A stretch of DNA of 64,000 bases from Rhyzopertha dominica (taxonomy: Eukaryota > Arthropoda > Insecta > Coleoptera > Bostrichidae): positions 14,908,245 through 14,972,244 of the forward strand of contig QCXZ01000086.1 of NCBI GenBank assembly GCA_025024175.1. Direction: 5' to 3'. The position numbers and the translations under genes were made by a program. Numbering within the stretch: position 1 is the stretch's first letter; every line of letters begins with the position of its first letter. The notes under the pieces were generated by a model. That model searched no databases and was not told the origin of the DNA. It worked only from the letters and a program-made list of their open reading frames with translations. Of this stretch, positions 33,461 through 43,158 are shown piece after piece.

Positions 33461-33796
33461 TTTGGACTGACTGGCAAGACCCGAAATATTGCAACAAATT
33501 TAACTCAGTTTACGAGGCGGACTGAAACAGTACGAACCGAACAGAGCTAATTGGACTAAACAAATTTCGGCAATGCACTATCTTTGTTCTTTGAAAGCAT
33601 AGTATGACTAAGTGTACCGACCGTATGACAGTTTATTACTGTATTTTTAGTACTTGCTGACTGCGTTTCTTTCGTCGTTTTCTGCTTTGACTGCCTGCCC
33701 TTCAAATCTTTGATCGCTTGATCTTGGAAGTCTGTGTCCACTCCGTTGGCGGCGAATCACAACTTCACTCGGTTGATCGATACTCAGGTTACCCAA

Positions 33797-33814
33797 ATCC
33801 GGCTCGAAGGACCA
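33797..33814 (-). promoter_or_regulatory. BEL-1 primer-binding site, tRNA-Tyr type
   Basis: Plus-strand ATCCGGCTCGAAGGACCA resembles the 3' end of insect tRNA-Tyr with CCA, so the minus-strand element RNA would pair with that tRNA. It lies two bases from the 5' LTR. The tRNA identity is from memory of tRNA-Tyr and should be verified. Confidence 0.7.
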
Positions 33815-33816
33815 AA

Positions 33817-34002
33817 TGTGCGTTTAAATGATACGCAGCTACTTCTTGGTAGAACTTTATTCGCGGGAAAAAATAACAAGGAAAACGACAAAAACGAACT
33901 TCTTTTAAGTGGACTGTAACTTCAATGTCAATTGTGTCTTGTGACTTTTTTCGTCCCCCCGCTTGCTCTATATTTTTCGTCTTGCAAAATTCGCCACGCA
34001 CA
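33817..34002 (-). repeat. BEL-1 5' LTR
   Basis: 186 bases, partner of 28106-28287; includes an ACTTTTTTCGTCCCCC block in both copies. Confidence 0.93.
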
Positions 34003-34298
34003 GCTAGTAATGAATTTATAGCACAGTAGCCTGTAGGGTTAAATACATTAAATACACATGAAAATGTCATATTGTGAACAATTTCGCGATTCTCAAAAAA
34101 TGATCGCTGAAATTTGAAAAACTGACTAAATTTTTTAACGAAAATACCCAGTATAAAATTTGACCCCTCTCAAGTTATATTTGTAATATACTACTATAAT
34201 CCTCAAGTAAAAGCTATTATCTTATCTAATATACAGGGTGATTCCATTTCGGTTCTCTACGTGGGGATCTCGTAAAAAAAACTATAATAATATATATT

Positions 34299-35480
34299 AG
34301 CCGAATGTTTTCGGTCTACAGACCAGCTTCGGCGGCCGACTAGCCAAATAACAATACTCTAGCTGGTAGCAAAAACAAAGGCAAATAAAAACACGAAACT
34401 TCAAACAACGTCAGATGCCCATGAAGCCAACAAGCAATCGTGATTCCATTATTACAGTGTGTTTTACAGATTATATAACTTACCATTATCGAAAGATAAC
34501 CGTGAAATAGAATTAAAGTGTATATACCAAGTTGCTTTTTTTTAAATGGTTATGGGAAAAAGTTTGTAGACAATTTACACATAAAGTTCATACACAAATA
34601 TATAAATAAAACAACCTTCAGTGTAATACAACATAAAGACCTTTCTAAACAATATTTAAAAGTTGCTTTTCATCCGTCTTGGAAATATGGTATATAAAAA
34701 ATTTGTTCTAAAATTTTAATTCACTTCCCACATTTTCAAATAATCACACTCTTTTACGCAACCAAATTAGCAGCAGAAACCAATTAGACAACTCAGGTTT
34801 ATACAAAATTTCTCTGTGATGAAGTGTATGTAGGACAAACTCACACGACGAAATTTGGGCATGGAACACAATTTGCAAACCAGAAATGGAGATTTTGCCA
34901 AATCTGTTACATACGTTTTTGTTACTCATAAGAAAACACCTGTTTACTCTTGGACGATTTATTGGTGAATGTCCATTTCAAGACCATGACAAATGACATG
35001 CAGTACAGAGACTGCGAATGATCTATATTTTATACAAAATATACAAAAAGTCAATTCCTTATATAACAAAATCTACCGCCGCGAGGCATTGCATTGAATT
35101 CGGACATAAGTGTAAAGACAACTTTGTTAAAGCAAAATATAAATTCAAATCTAAATGCATATGAAGCTATATTTATGAAAAAATATAAGGAAAAACTCTT
35201 TAACACCGATTTAGCACCACTGTCTTCCTATAAATTGGGTTTTTGCTTCTGTGGATGCTGCACTTTTCATTCGACTCATATGCTGTGATTTAATGCGTAT
35301 TTTTTGTCTTTTGCTTTTATTAATCCAATTTCATGTAACGGAGTCATACGATTGTTTGCTTGTTGGCTTCGTTTGTCACTGACGTAGTTTGAAGTTTCGT
35401 GTTTTTTGTATTTTCTATTTGCCTTTGTTTTTGCTAACAATTAGAGTATTGACTGAAATGTATACATTCGGCTAATATAC
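34299..35480 (+). mobile_element. PLE-3, truncated Penelope-like element with inverted flanking repeats
   Basis: About 150 bases at 34299-34450 pair in reverse complement with 35340-35480 (shared blocks TAGCCGAATGT, GCAAAAACAAAGGCAAATA, CACGAAACTTCAAAC, GAAGCCAACAAGCAA). Between them is a plus-strand GIY-YIG remnant. This repeats the inverted-pLTR arrangement of PLE-1. No RT motif was found inside. Confidence 0.7.
34744..35289 (+). pseudogene. PLE-3 GIY-YIG endonuclease remnant
   Basis: Frame near 34790 reads NSGLYKISLCDEVYVGQTH, the GIY-YIG core with Leu in place of Ile. Around 35085-35140 come the later motif HCIEFGHKCK and the tail NLNAYEAIFMKKYKEKLFNT (35094-35290), as at the C-terminus of PLE proteins. 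Frames change at least twice. Confidence 0.75.
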
Positions 35481-35751
35481 ATATATTTTTTGACGTGAGG
35501 TTGGAGTTTTATTTAATCGTTGAAGTTAGTTTCCTCGCGAGTGAATCGAAGTTTTTCAAGTAGAAAAAGATTAAATGGGGCAAAGTTGTTCATTTTAGGC
35601 CCTTTCAGAATCTGAAAAGCAACCCTATCTACTTGCTGCAGTTTCTGAGATAAAAAATAAAAAGAACAAAATTTTTGATTTTCGTTGGAAAGCATATTCT
35701 TAAGGCACTTTATTATAAGCTATCTACTAGTGCTAATAGTAATTGTAGTAA

Positions 35752-35800
35752 TTTAATACGATGTTTAGTCTGCTCGCAATCATCATCAACTGGAGAATAA
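35752..35800 (-). ncRNA. Degenerate hammerhead-like remnant
   Basis: Minus strand reads GTTGATGATGATTGCGAGCAG then CTAAACATC, similar in layout to CUGAUGA...CGAAACGUC of PLE hammerheads but with a broken core. A second similar block lies at 36112-36150 in the same orientation. Weak evidence. Confidence 0.3.
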
Positions 35801-36111
35801 AGATTTTTTCTGAATAATTTGATATACCTCACCACAAGTACCAAAACCTCATATTTAAAACGATAAAACATAATAAACCTAGTACTCCTTGAAAACAACC
35901 GCCACAATTTTGAGCACGTCCACCACACATGCATACCTATCATATTAAATTATATTTAGGGTCTAAATAGAAACCTTATTTACCCATCTGCATTTTTGTG
36001 GCTATTTAAAAAAAAAACCTTAATTTTCTTATTTTCGTCTTTTGTTCCTAAAGAGTTGGGCATTCCTAAGATACTTTTTATGAGTTACGTTTTAGTGTTA
36101 GCAGCAATTTA

Positions 36112-36150
36112 GTGCAACGTTTCGGCAGTGAGTGATCATCATCAACTTTA
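36112..36150 (-). ncRNA. Hammerhead-like remnant with intact GAAAC
   Basis: Minus strand reads GTTGATGATGATCACTC, then CTGCCGAAACGTTGCAC. The GAUGA and GAAAC-GUU elements fit a PLE-type hammerhead, but no convincing stem II was found. Confidence 0.35.
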
Positions 36151-36518
36151 TTTTTCCTTTGGGCGCCATATTGGAAAATAACACTGTGCGATGCAAAAAA
36201 ATCTGAGTAAAACGATGTATCGCACTATTTTAAATACACTGAAAAATGCTTCAAATAAATAAGATTTATTTTCGTTTCACATCTATCTAGATTTTGGAGT
36301 ATTTGGGTTTAAAACTCTGGCAATGTTTTTAAGGACTACTAGATTTATTATGTTTATATCAAATTAATCAGAAATAAATCATATTTTTCAGTATGGCTTC
36401 CATAAGGAAATACAACGTTGACTTAAAAATTAGCAACATTACCCCGATTTAACTTTCTTTCTACTTCTTACCGTTTACGAGATCCCTATGTTGGGAACCC
36501 AAACTGAATCACCCTGTA

Positions 36519-39115
36519 TTTGTTTTGTGTATTTTTTTATATAAATAATGTCAAATGCGGAAGGAACGGCGCGGCGTCGATGTCAAAAATTTGCCCCAGT
36601 TCGAAAAAATCGCAGATCCGGAGTTGATTATATTTGTTTGTTTTTGGCTTTCTTCTAAAATTCAATCTGCTCAATTCAACAGAATGTATACTGGGAAAAC
36701 ATGGAATAGTATGGTGAAGACTCTTCTTGGTCATGAAAGCAGCTGTGACGCACACCTATTCGAGAATAAGTCACAGCCTGAAGTTGTAATGTGCCTCCAC
36801 TGTAGCCATAAAAGGTAGTGTTTCTTGCTTTCATCTTTCTTACTTACATGGTAGTGTATATTTTAAAATACCTACTTTTCCTATTTTGCAAATAAGTATG
36901 GGCATTATTAGATTGCAATTTCCGAGCTAATTTGCGGAAATTCATGTAAATTATCTGTGGAACTGTAAGTTGCATCAAAGACCACTTTTCAAAAAACGGG
37001 TGTCTACTTTTGATCTATTTTATGATGCGCAATGTTGTAAGCATGTTAACGTAGTATCGCACGTTTCTTCTCTCAAGTATCCCAACCGGTGTAGTGGCTA
37101 AAGTGAAAGAGGAAGAACAAAAAGTAGCAGCACCACTACAAAATAGTTCCAATCCAAATGCAATTGCTTGTTTTTTTTTTAGAAAAGTAGGCAACATAAA
37201 TTTTTTGAATATGGTGTAAAATATGATAGTCTACATGAATTCCCAAAATTAGTTTTAAATTCGGGAATTTAAGTATTCCCAATAATGACAATATAATAGG
37301 TAAAGTCCTTTGCTATCTTGCAGCATCTTCTAGAAACACTTGCAGGTTATTGTTTTAGCCTTTATCAATGCGAAATTCATTTCTATTTATATCGCAGGTC
37401 ACATTAGTTTATGATAACTAAATAAGTATTTCGGCAGATAAGCTGAAGTCTTTAGTGTAGAAGTGAAGCGACTTCTTAAATTATTTGGCTGGGTTAGTCG
37501 GAGAATATTCTCGTTACAAAATTCGCAGGGTTTCAAGCTTATTTTAATGAAGAAATTAGAGAAAGGTTTTGCTAAAGCATCGCAAAACCACTTTGTTCGC
37601 AACTTCTGGTAACCTCAACCAAACATATGTAGCAACCCAAAATTTAAATTAATAAAAATGGTTAAATCTGTCACTCAATGTGACCATTACTCCGAGCGAG
37701 AGGTGTGTCTTACTCGAATGTTAAAGAAAACAGCAGGCTAGCAAGGGCTAGTGCAAGAGGCAAGGGCTGTAAAAGAAATAAGACAGCTAGAGGTTAGCAC
37801 GACAGTATGGCTCTGTGTATAAGTGTGTGTGATGTAGTGCCCAATGATAGTGGTGTGTCCACGTGAGCATTATGGATAAGTTGCATTACCTGTGTGACAG
37901 GTATATGCTTATTGAAAGGGGTACTACGTGCATTTTGTTTTGGCCAGTGTTTTATATTTGCAATTTTTTAAACACTTGTTATTCCAAGATAACAACTTGA
38001 GCCATATAGTCTTATATAACATTTGTTTATTTCCAGTGTGATATGGACACCGGCATGAAATTCTCGAACCTCTTTTATTATCAAACTGTTTATATTATAC
38101 ATATCAAGGCTTGGTGCATAACATAAGTAAATACTGACAAGAAGGATCTGTTCTGGCAATATAATTGAACAATTATGTGACATTATATTATTGCTGGATT
38201 TGTAATTTTTTGGTTAATTAAATTCGTGAAATTTATTCTACAGAAATATAATGTTTCTCCAATTTTTTATTTCTTGTTCTTGATACATCAACCTAAATTG
38301 TTTAACATATGTCTGGATTCGCTTTAACCTTTGCTAGAACACATAAATTTTCATGATTTTCATTTGTGCAATTAAATTTGGCTGGGTTTAGCAAATGATC
38401 TATAATATTATATTTTCTTTTTAATTAACCTAGTCATAGGTATTTTTACGAGGTCAAAATATTAACTAGTAAATAATATCTACATTTTAAATGTAATTTC
38501 TGGAGCTCGATGGGCTTATCCACATTAGAACATATCTTGATCGTACCTAATCCAACCGTGGTCGTCATTTGAAAAAAAACCAGCTTGTGCTATACCTCAA
38601 AAACTATTTACTATTTACTCTGGCTGTCACAGGGTCCATTAGAATTTAGAATTTCACAGTTTTAGGCAAAAATTCGTTTCGGCAACAATGCAAATCAGAT
38701 GATCCGTGGTTATTCAGTTAATTCAGTTTGTTGGTTAATTCAGTTTCGAATTTCACTTTTAAAATTTGGGTTACAATTTATTGATTATATTTTTTAGTTA
38801 ACTAATTTTTCATTTTCTCATAAAATGTTATTGGGGTGGCCATTTTTATAAAACAGTACTTAAATTTGAGAACTGGTCACTTATTTTGTCGATGTTTATC
38901 GACCGTTTGATTCGATTTTAGATAGTTTTTTTTTGCTCTGCATATGTGATATTTTGTTTTGGTCTAACCTGCATGATTAGTGTACTAGGAAGACCAATGC
39001 TTTCGCAGTAAACTATAATACGTTGATGCCCGTTAAACTATGTATGTATTTAATTTTACTAATATACCATCAAGAATGTGATGGCTGAGTGAATGAAGTG
39101 ATTTTACACATTCAA
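36519..39115. other. Unassigned AT-rich region
   Basis: About 2.6 kb. The only notable frame is 36555-36818 (plus, 87 codons, starting MRKERRGVDVKNLPQ, ending before an AG|GTAGTG donor-like site), which has normal amino-acid composition but no recognised domain. An indel-rich A/T background continues to 39115. No repeat partner in the window. Confidence 0.4.
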
Positions 39116-39955
39116 CGGTTGTATCACGAAAAAATTTTCAATAATTTTTATTTGCTCATTCGCTTTAAAATGGTCGAAAACGTAAAAAACATAATTTGAG
39201 CAAAAAATTTCTTGTCTGTGTGTCTGTGGTTTTGTTTGTGGACCCGATAACTTTCGAAAGACTTAATATATGAACTTGAAATTTGGCAAACGTATAAATC
39301 AAAGCAACCCAAAGCGACCTATTGTTTGTGGGGTAAGTAGGGTATCGGGAAGAGGGCGGAATTGGGGGGTACCTACCCTTTCTGCAAATTTTTATTTTTT
39401 TTATTTTTTTTTTCGTTTTAGTATGTGATTAGTAGTATAACTGCGACTATTATTCGTCCTTATAAATTTTCGGTGCAGCAAATTGTTTAGAAGATATTAG
39501 CAAAAAAAAAATTTCCTAAATATCTCCGAATATGTTTAATATATTAAAAAAATACCATCAGATAGGAAATAAAATTTCTCATAAAAAGTGTCTTAGAAAA
39601 TTTATCCAAAATTTTGACATTTTCGAAATATTTCCAAAAAACCTATTTTGGTCCCTGTTTGTACGATTTTTTTTAAATTTTGGTGTTATATAGGAAATCA
39701 AATTTCTGATCGGAAAGTACTCTTGCATTTTTTTTTGTTAAGTTAATACTTTTCGAGTTATTTGGAAAAACAGATTTTAAAAATTTATGTATTTTTGCTA
39801 ATATCACGAGGACCGCTTGTCTTAGAAAAAATGTAAAGAAAGAAAAAATGCTCAAAACCTGATTACTAATCGTATAGTAAAAGAAATAAAAACGTAAATG
39901 TCATTTTGACAATTGGATGTGGAAATACTGATTCAATTTGAAGCGGTTTTTATAA
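39116..39955 (-). repeat. Dispersed repeat R, second copy
   Basis: Reverse orientation relative to the copies at 24457 and 41110. Runs from the TTCAACGGTTGTATCACGAAA block through TTTGCTCATTCGC, CCTATTGTTTGTGGGGTAAG, TTCGGTGCAGCAAATT, AAATACCATCAGATAGG and GTCATTTTGACAATTGG to TTCAATTTGAAGCGGTTTTT, the PLE-derived edge. Confidence 0.8.
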
Positions 39956-39960
39956 ACTGG

Positions 39961-41105
39961 TATAAGCACAGGCAAACGAGGTGTTAAGTTAACTGTAGGT
40001 GCTGAAATAGTACCACTTGGGGTCGTTGCATAAGCGGTCAAGGGTGTTACCGTTGCATATGTGGTCGAGGGTTGTGAGCATGGTATAAAGCACTGCTTAC
40101 AATCCGTCTACCTGCAATAGCCTCGTTTTTTTCAAGAGCATTTTGAAAGTATTCGACTGACTTTTTTGTAACATTCTTATTAGTCGTCCCAACAAATATA
40201 TATTGAATATAAAATATATATTAATATATATTGAGGAGATACTACATTGTTATATAATCCATGTATCTATTATAATGATGCAATCTTATCTGCTGTAGTG
40301 CATATAAGAAGTGTGGGTGTTGCATATAGTCAAGGAAAAGATTATGTTCATTAGCAATATTTTTAACAGCGCAATTATTTCTGAGAAAATATAATTTATA
40401 CAATCGTCATCAATGTGAAAAAATACAAAAATTGGTAGGCTGAACATTTGTTTTCCCTGGTAAAGTACTAAAAAAGAAATTTTGGATTATTAGCCAGCAC
40501 CGATTAAATTACCAATGCTTATGTACCGATTTTCAGCTATCTACTTGTCCTTGCTACGAACTCATTTCTTTCATTTCTTTTGCATTCTCTACACAATCAT
40601 CCTCTCAGAACATCTCTAACCTGCTAAAGTGCAACATATTAGAATATTATAAAGATAAAAACTTCTTTTTTGAATGATTCTTATTTGAAGCGTCACCGAC
40701 CGTTTACGCCGTAATCATACATTAAACCTGTATAAAACATAAATAAAGCATAAATAAATAAAAGCTTAAATTGCGTTGTCAGTAATAGTTGAATGAATTT
40801 GATCGTGTATAGGTTAATATCTATTTTTGCGGAACAATTCGAATTTTACTTGTATCTAGTAGCAAAAATGTGTGAAATAGGTAAAGATTATTTGATTGAA
40901 CTGGCGAAGGCAAACTGGCGAGGACTAAACGACCTACATTCTAAAAATGCAAAAAATAACTAGTTTACCATTTGCAGTTCAGCATTTTTTTACCAGCATT
41001 ATTTGTAGTGTTTAATGTCAATATTCTCCAACAGACGATGCCATAATTAACAGTATCGTAGAGTGCGTAAAATTAGTTTACCATATTTTCTAACTATATA
41101 TAGGA
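39961..41105. other. Spacer between inverted copies of repeat R
   Basis: About 1.1 kb. Contains GCATAAGCGGTC and a degenerate second copy GCATATGTGGTC near 40030-40065, like the GC-rich inverted repeats around BEL-2. No gene recognised. Confidence 0.4.
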
Positions 41106-41109
41106 ATAG

Positions 41110-41990
41110 TAAAAAAAACCGCTGCAAATTGAATCAATAGTTCCAAACCCAATTGTCAAAATGACATTTACGTTTTTATTTCTTACACTATACGATTTGT
41201 AATCAGGTTTTGAGCATTTTTTCTCTCTACACATTTTGTCTAAGACAAACAGTCCTCGTGACAGCAAAAATATATAAATTTTTAAAATCGGTTTTTCCAA
41301 ATAACTCAAAAATTATTAACTTAACAAAAAATTACAAGAGTGCTTTCTAATCCGAAATATGATTTTCTATATAATACCAAAATTTAAAAAAAAATCGTAA
41401 GAGCAGGACCAAAATAGGTTTTTTGGAAATATTTTGAAAATTAAAAAATTTTGGATAAATTTTCTGACACTTTTTGTGATAAATTTTATTTCCTATCTAA
41501 TGGTATTCTAATTTTTTGAATATATTAAATAAATTCGGAGATATTTAGGAAAAACCGTTTTCTTTAATTAACGCTTTTTTGCTAATATCTTCTAAACAGC
41601 TTGCTGCACCGAAAATTTATAAGGACGAATAATACTCGCAGTTATACTACTAATTACATACTAAAACGAAAAATAAATAAATAAACATTTGCAAAAAGGG
41701 TAGTTACCCNCCAATTTCGCCCCCTTCCCGATACCCTACTTACCCCACAAACAATAGGTTGCTTTGAGTAGTTGAGATTTATACATTTGCCAAATTTCAA
41801 GTTCATATGTTAAGTCTTTCAAAAGTTATCGTGTCCACAAACAAAACCACATACACACAGACTCAGACAAATTTGTTTTTGCTCAAATTTTGTTTTTTGC
41901 ATTTTCGACCATTTTAAAGCGAATGAGCAAATAAAAATTTTTGAAATTTTTTTTCGCGATACAATACTTCTCATCCGTTGGATGTGAAAG
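41110..41990 (+). repeat. Dispersed repeat R, third copy
   Basis: Starts with the PLE-derived edge (AACCGCTGCAAATTGAATC), continues AATTGTCAAAATGACATTTA, TGAGCATTTTTTCTC, and ends near CATCCGTTGGATGTG. It is inverted relative to 39116-39955; the pair could form a 2.9-kb hairpin. Confidence 0.82.
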
Positions 41991-42092
41991 TAATTATATT
42001 CGAATAAATAATAGTATAGCAATCCAATTCGAATAAGGTTATAATTGGGGGTCCCTCTGTGTAGAAATCAATAGCTCTCACAATCGGTAAAC

Positions 42093-42195
42093 TGCAAACG
42101 GTGTCGGCCTGTAACCGGCCGGCGCATAAGCGGCCCGGTCTAAAATCGACGCATAAGTGGCCGAACCCTTTATTACCTGCTGCTAACTGGCGCAA
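42093..42195 (+). repeat. Left GC-rich inverted repeat around BEL-2
   Basis: Contains CCGGCGCATAAGCGGCCCGG, then AAAATCGACGCATAAG and CCCTTTATTACCTG. Pairs with 43050-43158. It stands out as GC-rich in an AT-rich setting. Confidence 0.75.
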
Positions 42196-42420
42196 CAGCA
42201 GTCTGAGTTGCCTCATACAAAAATTCGGGAAAATGGATATACCTGCTAAAAAAAAATTATAATTATCTAAAATATTGTTGGAAATAGACTCGGGTTTATA
42301 CTATTTGCTATTAACTTTATTCAGAAAAAAATTTTTATTTGACAATACTATTTATTATAACCTTTTAATGTCTGAAACACAAATTCAATTCGTGGCTATA
42401 TCTATTTCTCCCCCCTTGAG
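42196..42420 (-). repeat. BEL-2 polypurine tract and probable 3' LTR remnant
   Basis: Minus strand: TCAAGGGGGGAGAAATAG (42402-42420) is a polypurine tract just beyond the coding part, followed by AT-rich sequence with a GAATAAAG signal near 42320. No second LTR is present, so LTR limits are inferred only from position. Confidence 0.5.
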
Positions 42421-43048
42421 TTCACAAATCTTCGAAACTTGTCTCCCAAAATTGGACAGGATAAATTTTTGTCGCAAGTCTCTTGTAGATGCCTGACTTC
42501 ATTTGTACTTGAACTATTCGAACTTTTCCATCAGATCCTTCTTCTGTGGATACCACTTTACACAAAGGCCAATTATTCCTTGGCAAATGGTTGTCCATAA
42601 CAACTACATTTTCACACACATACAGATTTCTTGTTTCTTATAACCATTTTGATCTTGTAATCAAAGTTGTTAAGTATTCTTTTACCCATCGATAATCTCC
42701 ATTGCATGCGAAAGTTTATGGTTTGATCAAAAATTCCTGGTGGCTTTAATAAACTCGATGTCCCAATGAGAAAATAATTCGATGCCAAGCTTTCATGATC
42801 TCCATGATCTGATAACGCATATGTTAGTGGTCTGCTATTTATTATGTGTTCAGCTTCCAATAGTGCACTGTGTAAAACCTCTGGTCGTGGTGCACTGTCT
42901 TTTAAAATTGTCTGTAGAACTGCTTTTACGGATCGCACCATACATTCCCATGACCCATCCATATGTGAAGCTGCTGGAGGTAAATACTTCCATTCTATAT
43001 TCTGACTAAGCCATTCTCTTCTAACCTTCTCAGCATCTATTGATATGA
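42420..43048 (-). pseudogene. BEL-2 integrase C-terminal fragment
   Basis: From 43048: EWLSQNIEWKYLPPAASHMD, then GSWECMVRSVKAVLQTIL, HIINSRPLTYALSD and, in a second frame below 42619, VVMDNHLPRNNWPLCKVV with RIVQVQMKSGIYKRLATKIY. These are the last part of a BEL/Pao integrase core, containing the catalytic Glu, and the DUF5641-type tail. Different sequence from BEL-1. The fragment starts exactly where the right GC-rich inverted repeat begins. Confidence 0.88.
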
Positions 43049-43049
43049 T

Positions 43050-43158
43050 GGCCGCTTATGCACCAGTTGTCAACAGGTAATAAAGGGTCTGGCCGCTTCT
43101 GCGTCGATTTTGGTCCGGGCCGCTTATGCGCCGGCCGCTTATAGACCGTATTCCTGCA
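43050..43158 (-). repeat. Right GC-rich inverted repeat around BEL-2
   Basis: Reverse complement of 42093-42195: GGCCGCTTATGCGCCGGCCG, CGTCGATTTTGGTCCGGG, CAGGTAATAAAGGGTC. Includes one more GGCCGCTTATGC copy near 43049 than the left side. Confidence 0.75.

Larger units (their letters stand above)
28106..34002 (-). mobile_element. BEL-1, near full-length BEL/Pao LTR retrotransposon
   Basis: Two LTRs of 182 and 186 bases, starting TGTGC and ending CACGCACA, enclose gag, protease, RT, RNase H and integrase in BEL/Pao order on the minus strand. The 5-base flanks GTTAG (28101-28105) and GCTAG (34003-34007) agree at four of five positions, consistent with a 5-bp target duplication. A primer-binding site and a polypurine tract are next to the LTRs. 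All coding regions have stops, frameshifts or ambiguous bases. No envelope gene was seen. Confidence 0.93.
34234..36516. mobile_element. TA-flanked inverted-repeat element with CAGGGTG ends
   Basis: Ends CAGGGTGATTCCATTTCGG and, reversed, CAGGGTGATTCAGTTTGGG, with further matching through GGGATCTCGTAAA (about 50 bases). TA occurs on both sides (34232-34233 and 36517-36518). The same CAGGGTG end and TA site occur in the foldback at 21482, suggesting related families. The interior holds PLE-3 and hammerhead-like remnants, not a transposase. Confidence 0.72.

Noticed and set aside
36555..36818. 87-codon frame that could be a host exon
   Set aside because: Has a donor-like GT after it, but an antisense frame overlaps and no domain or second exon is seen; left as a remark only.
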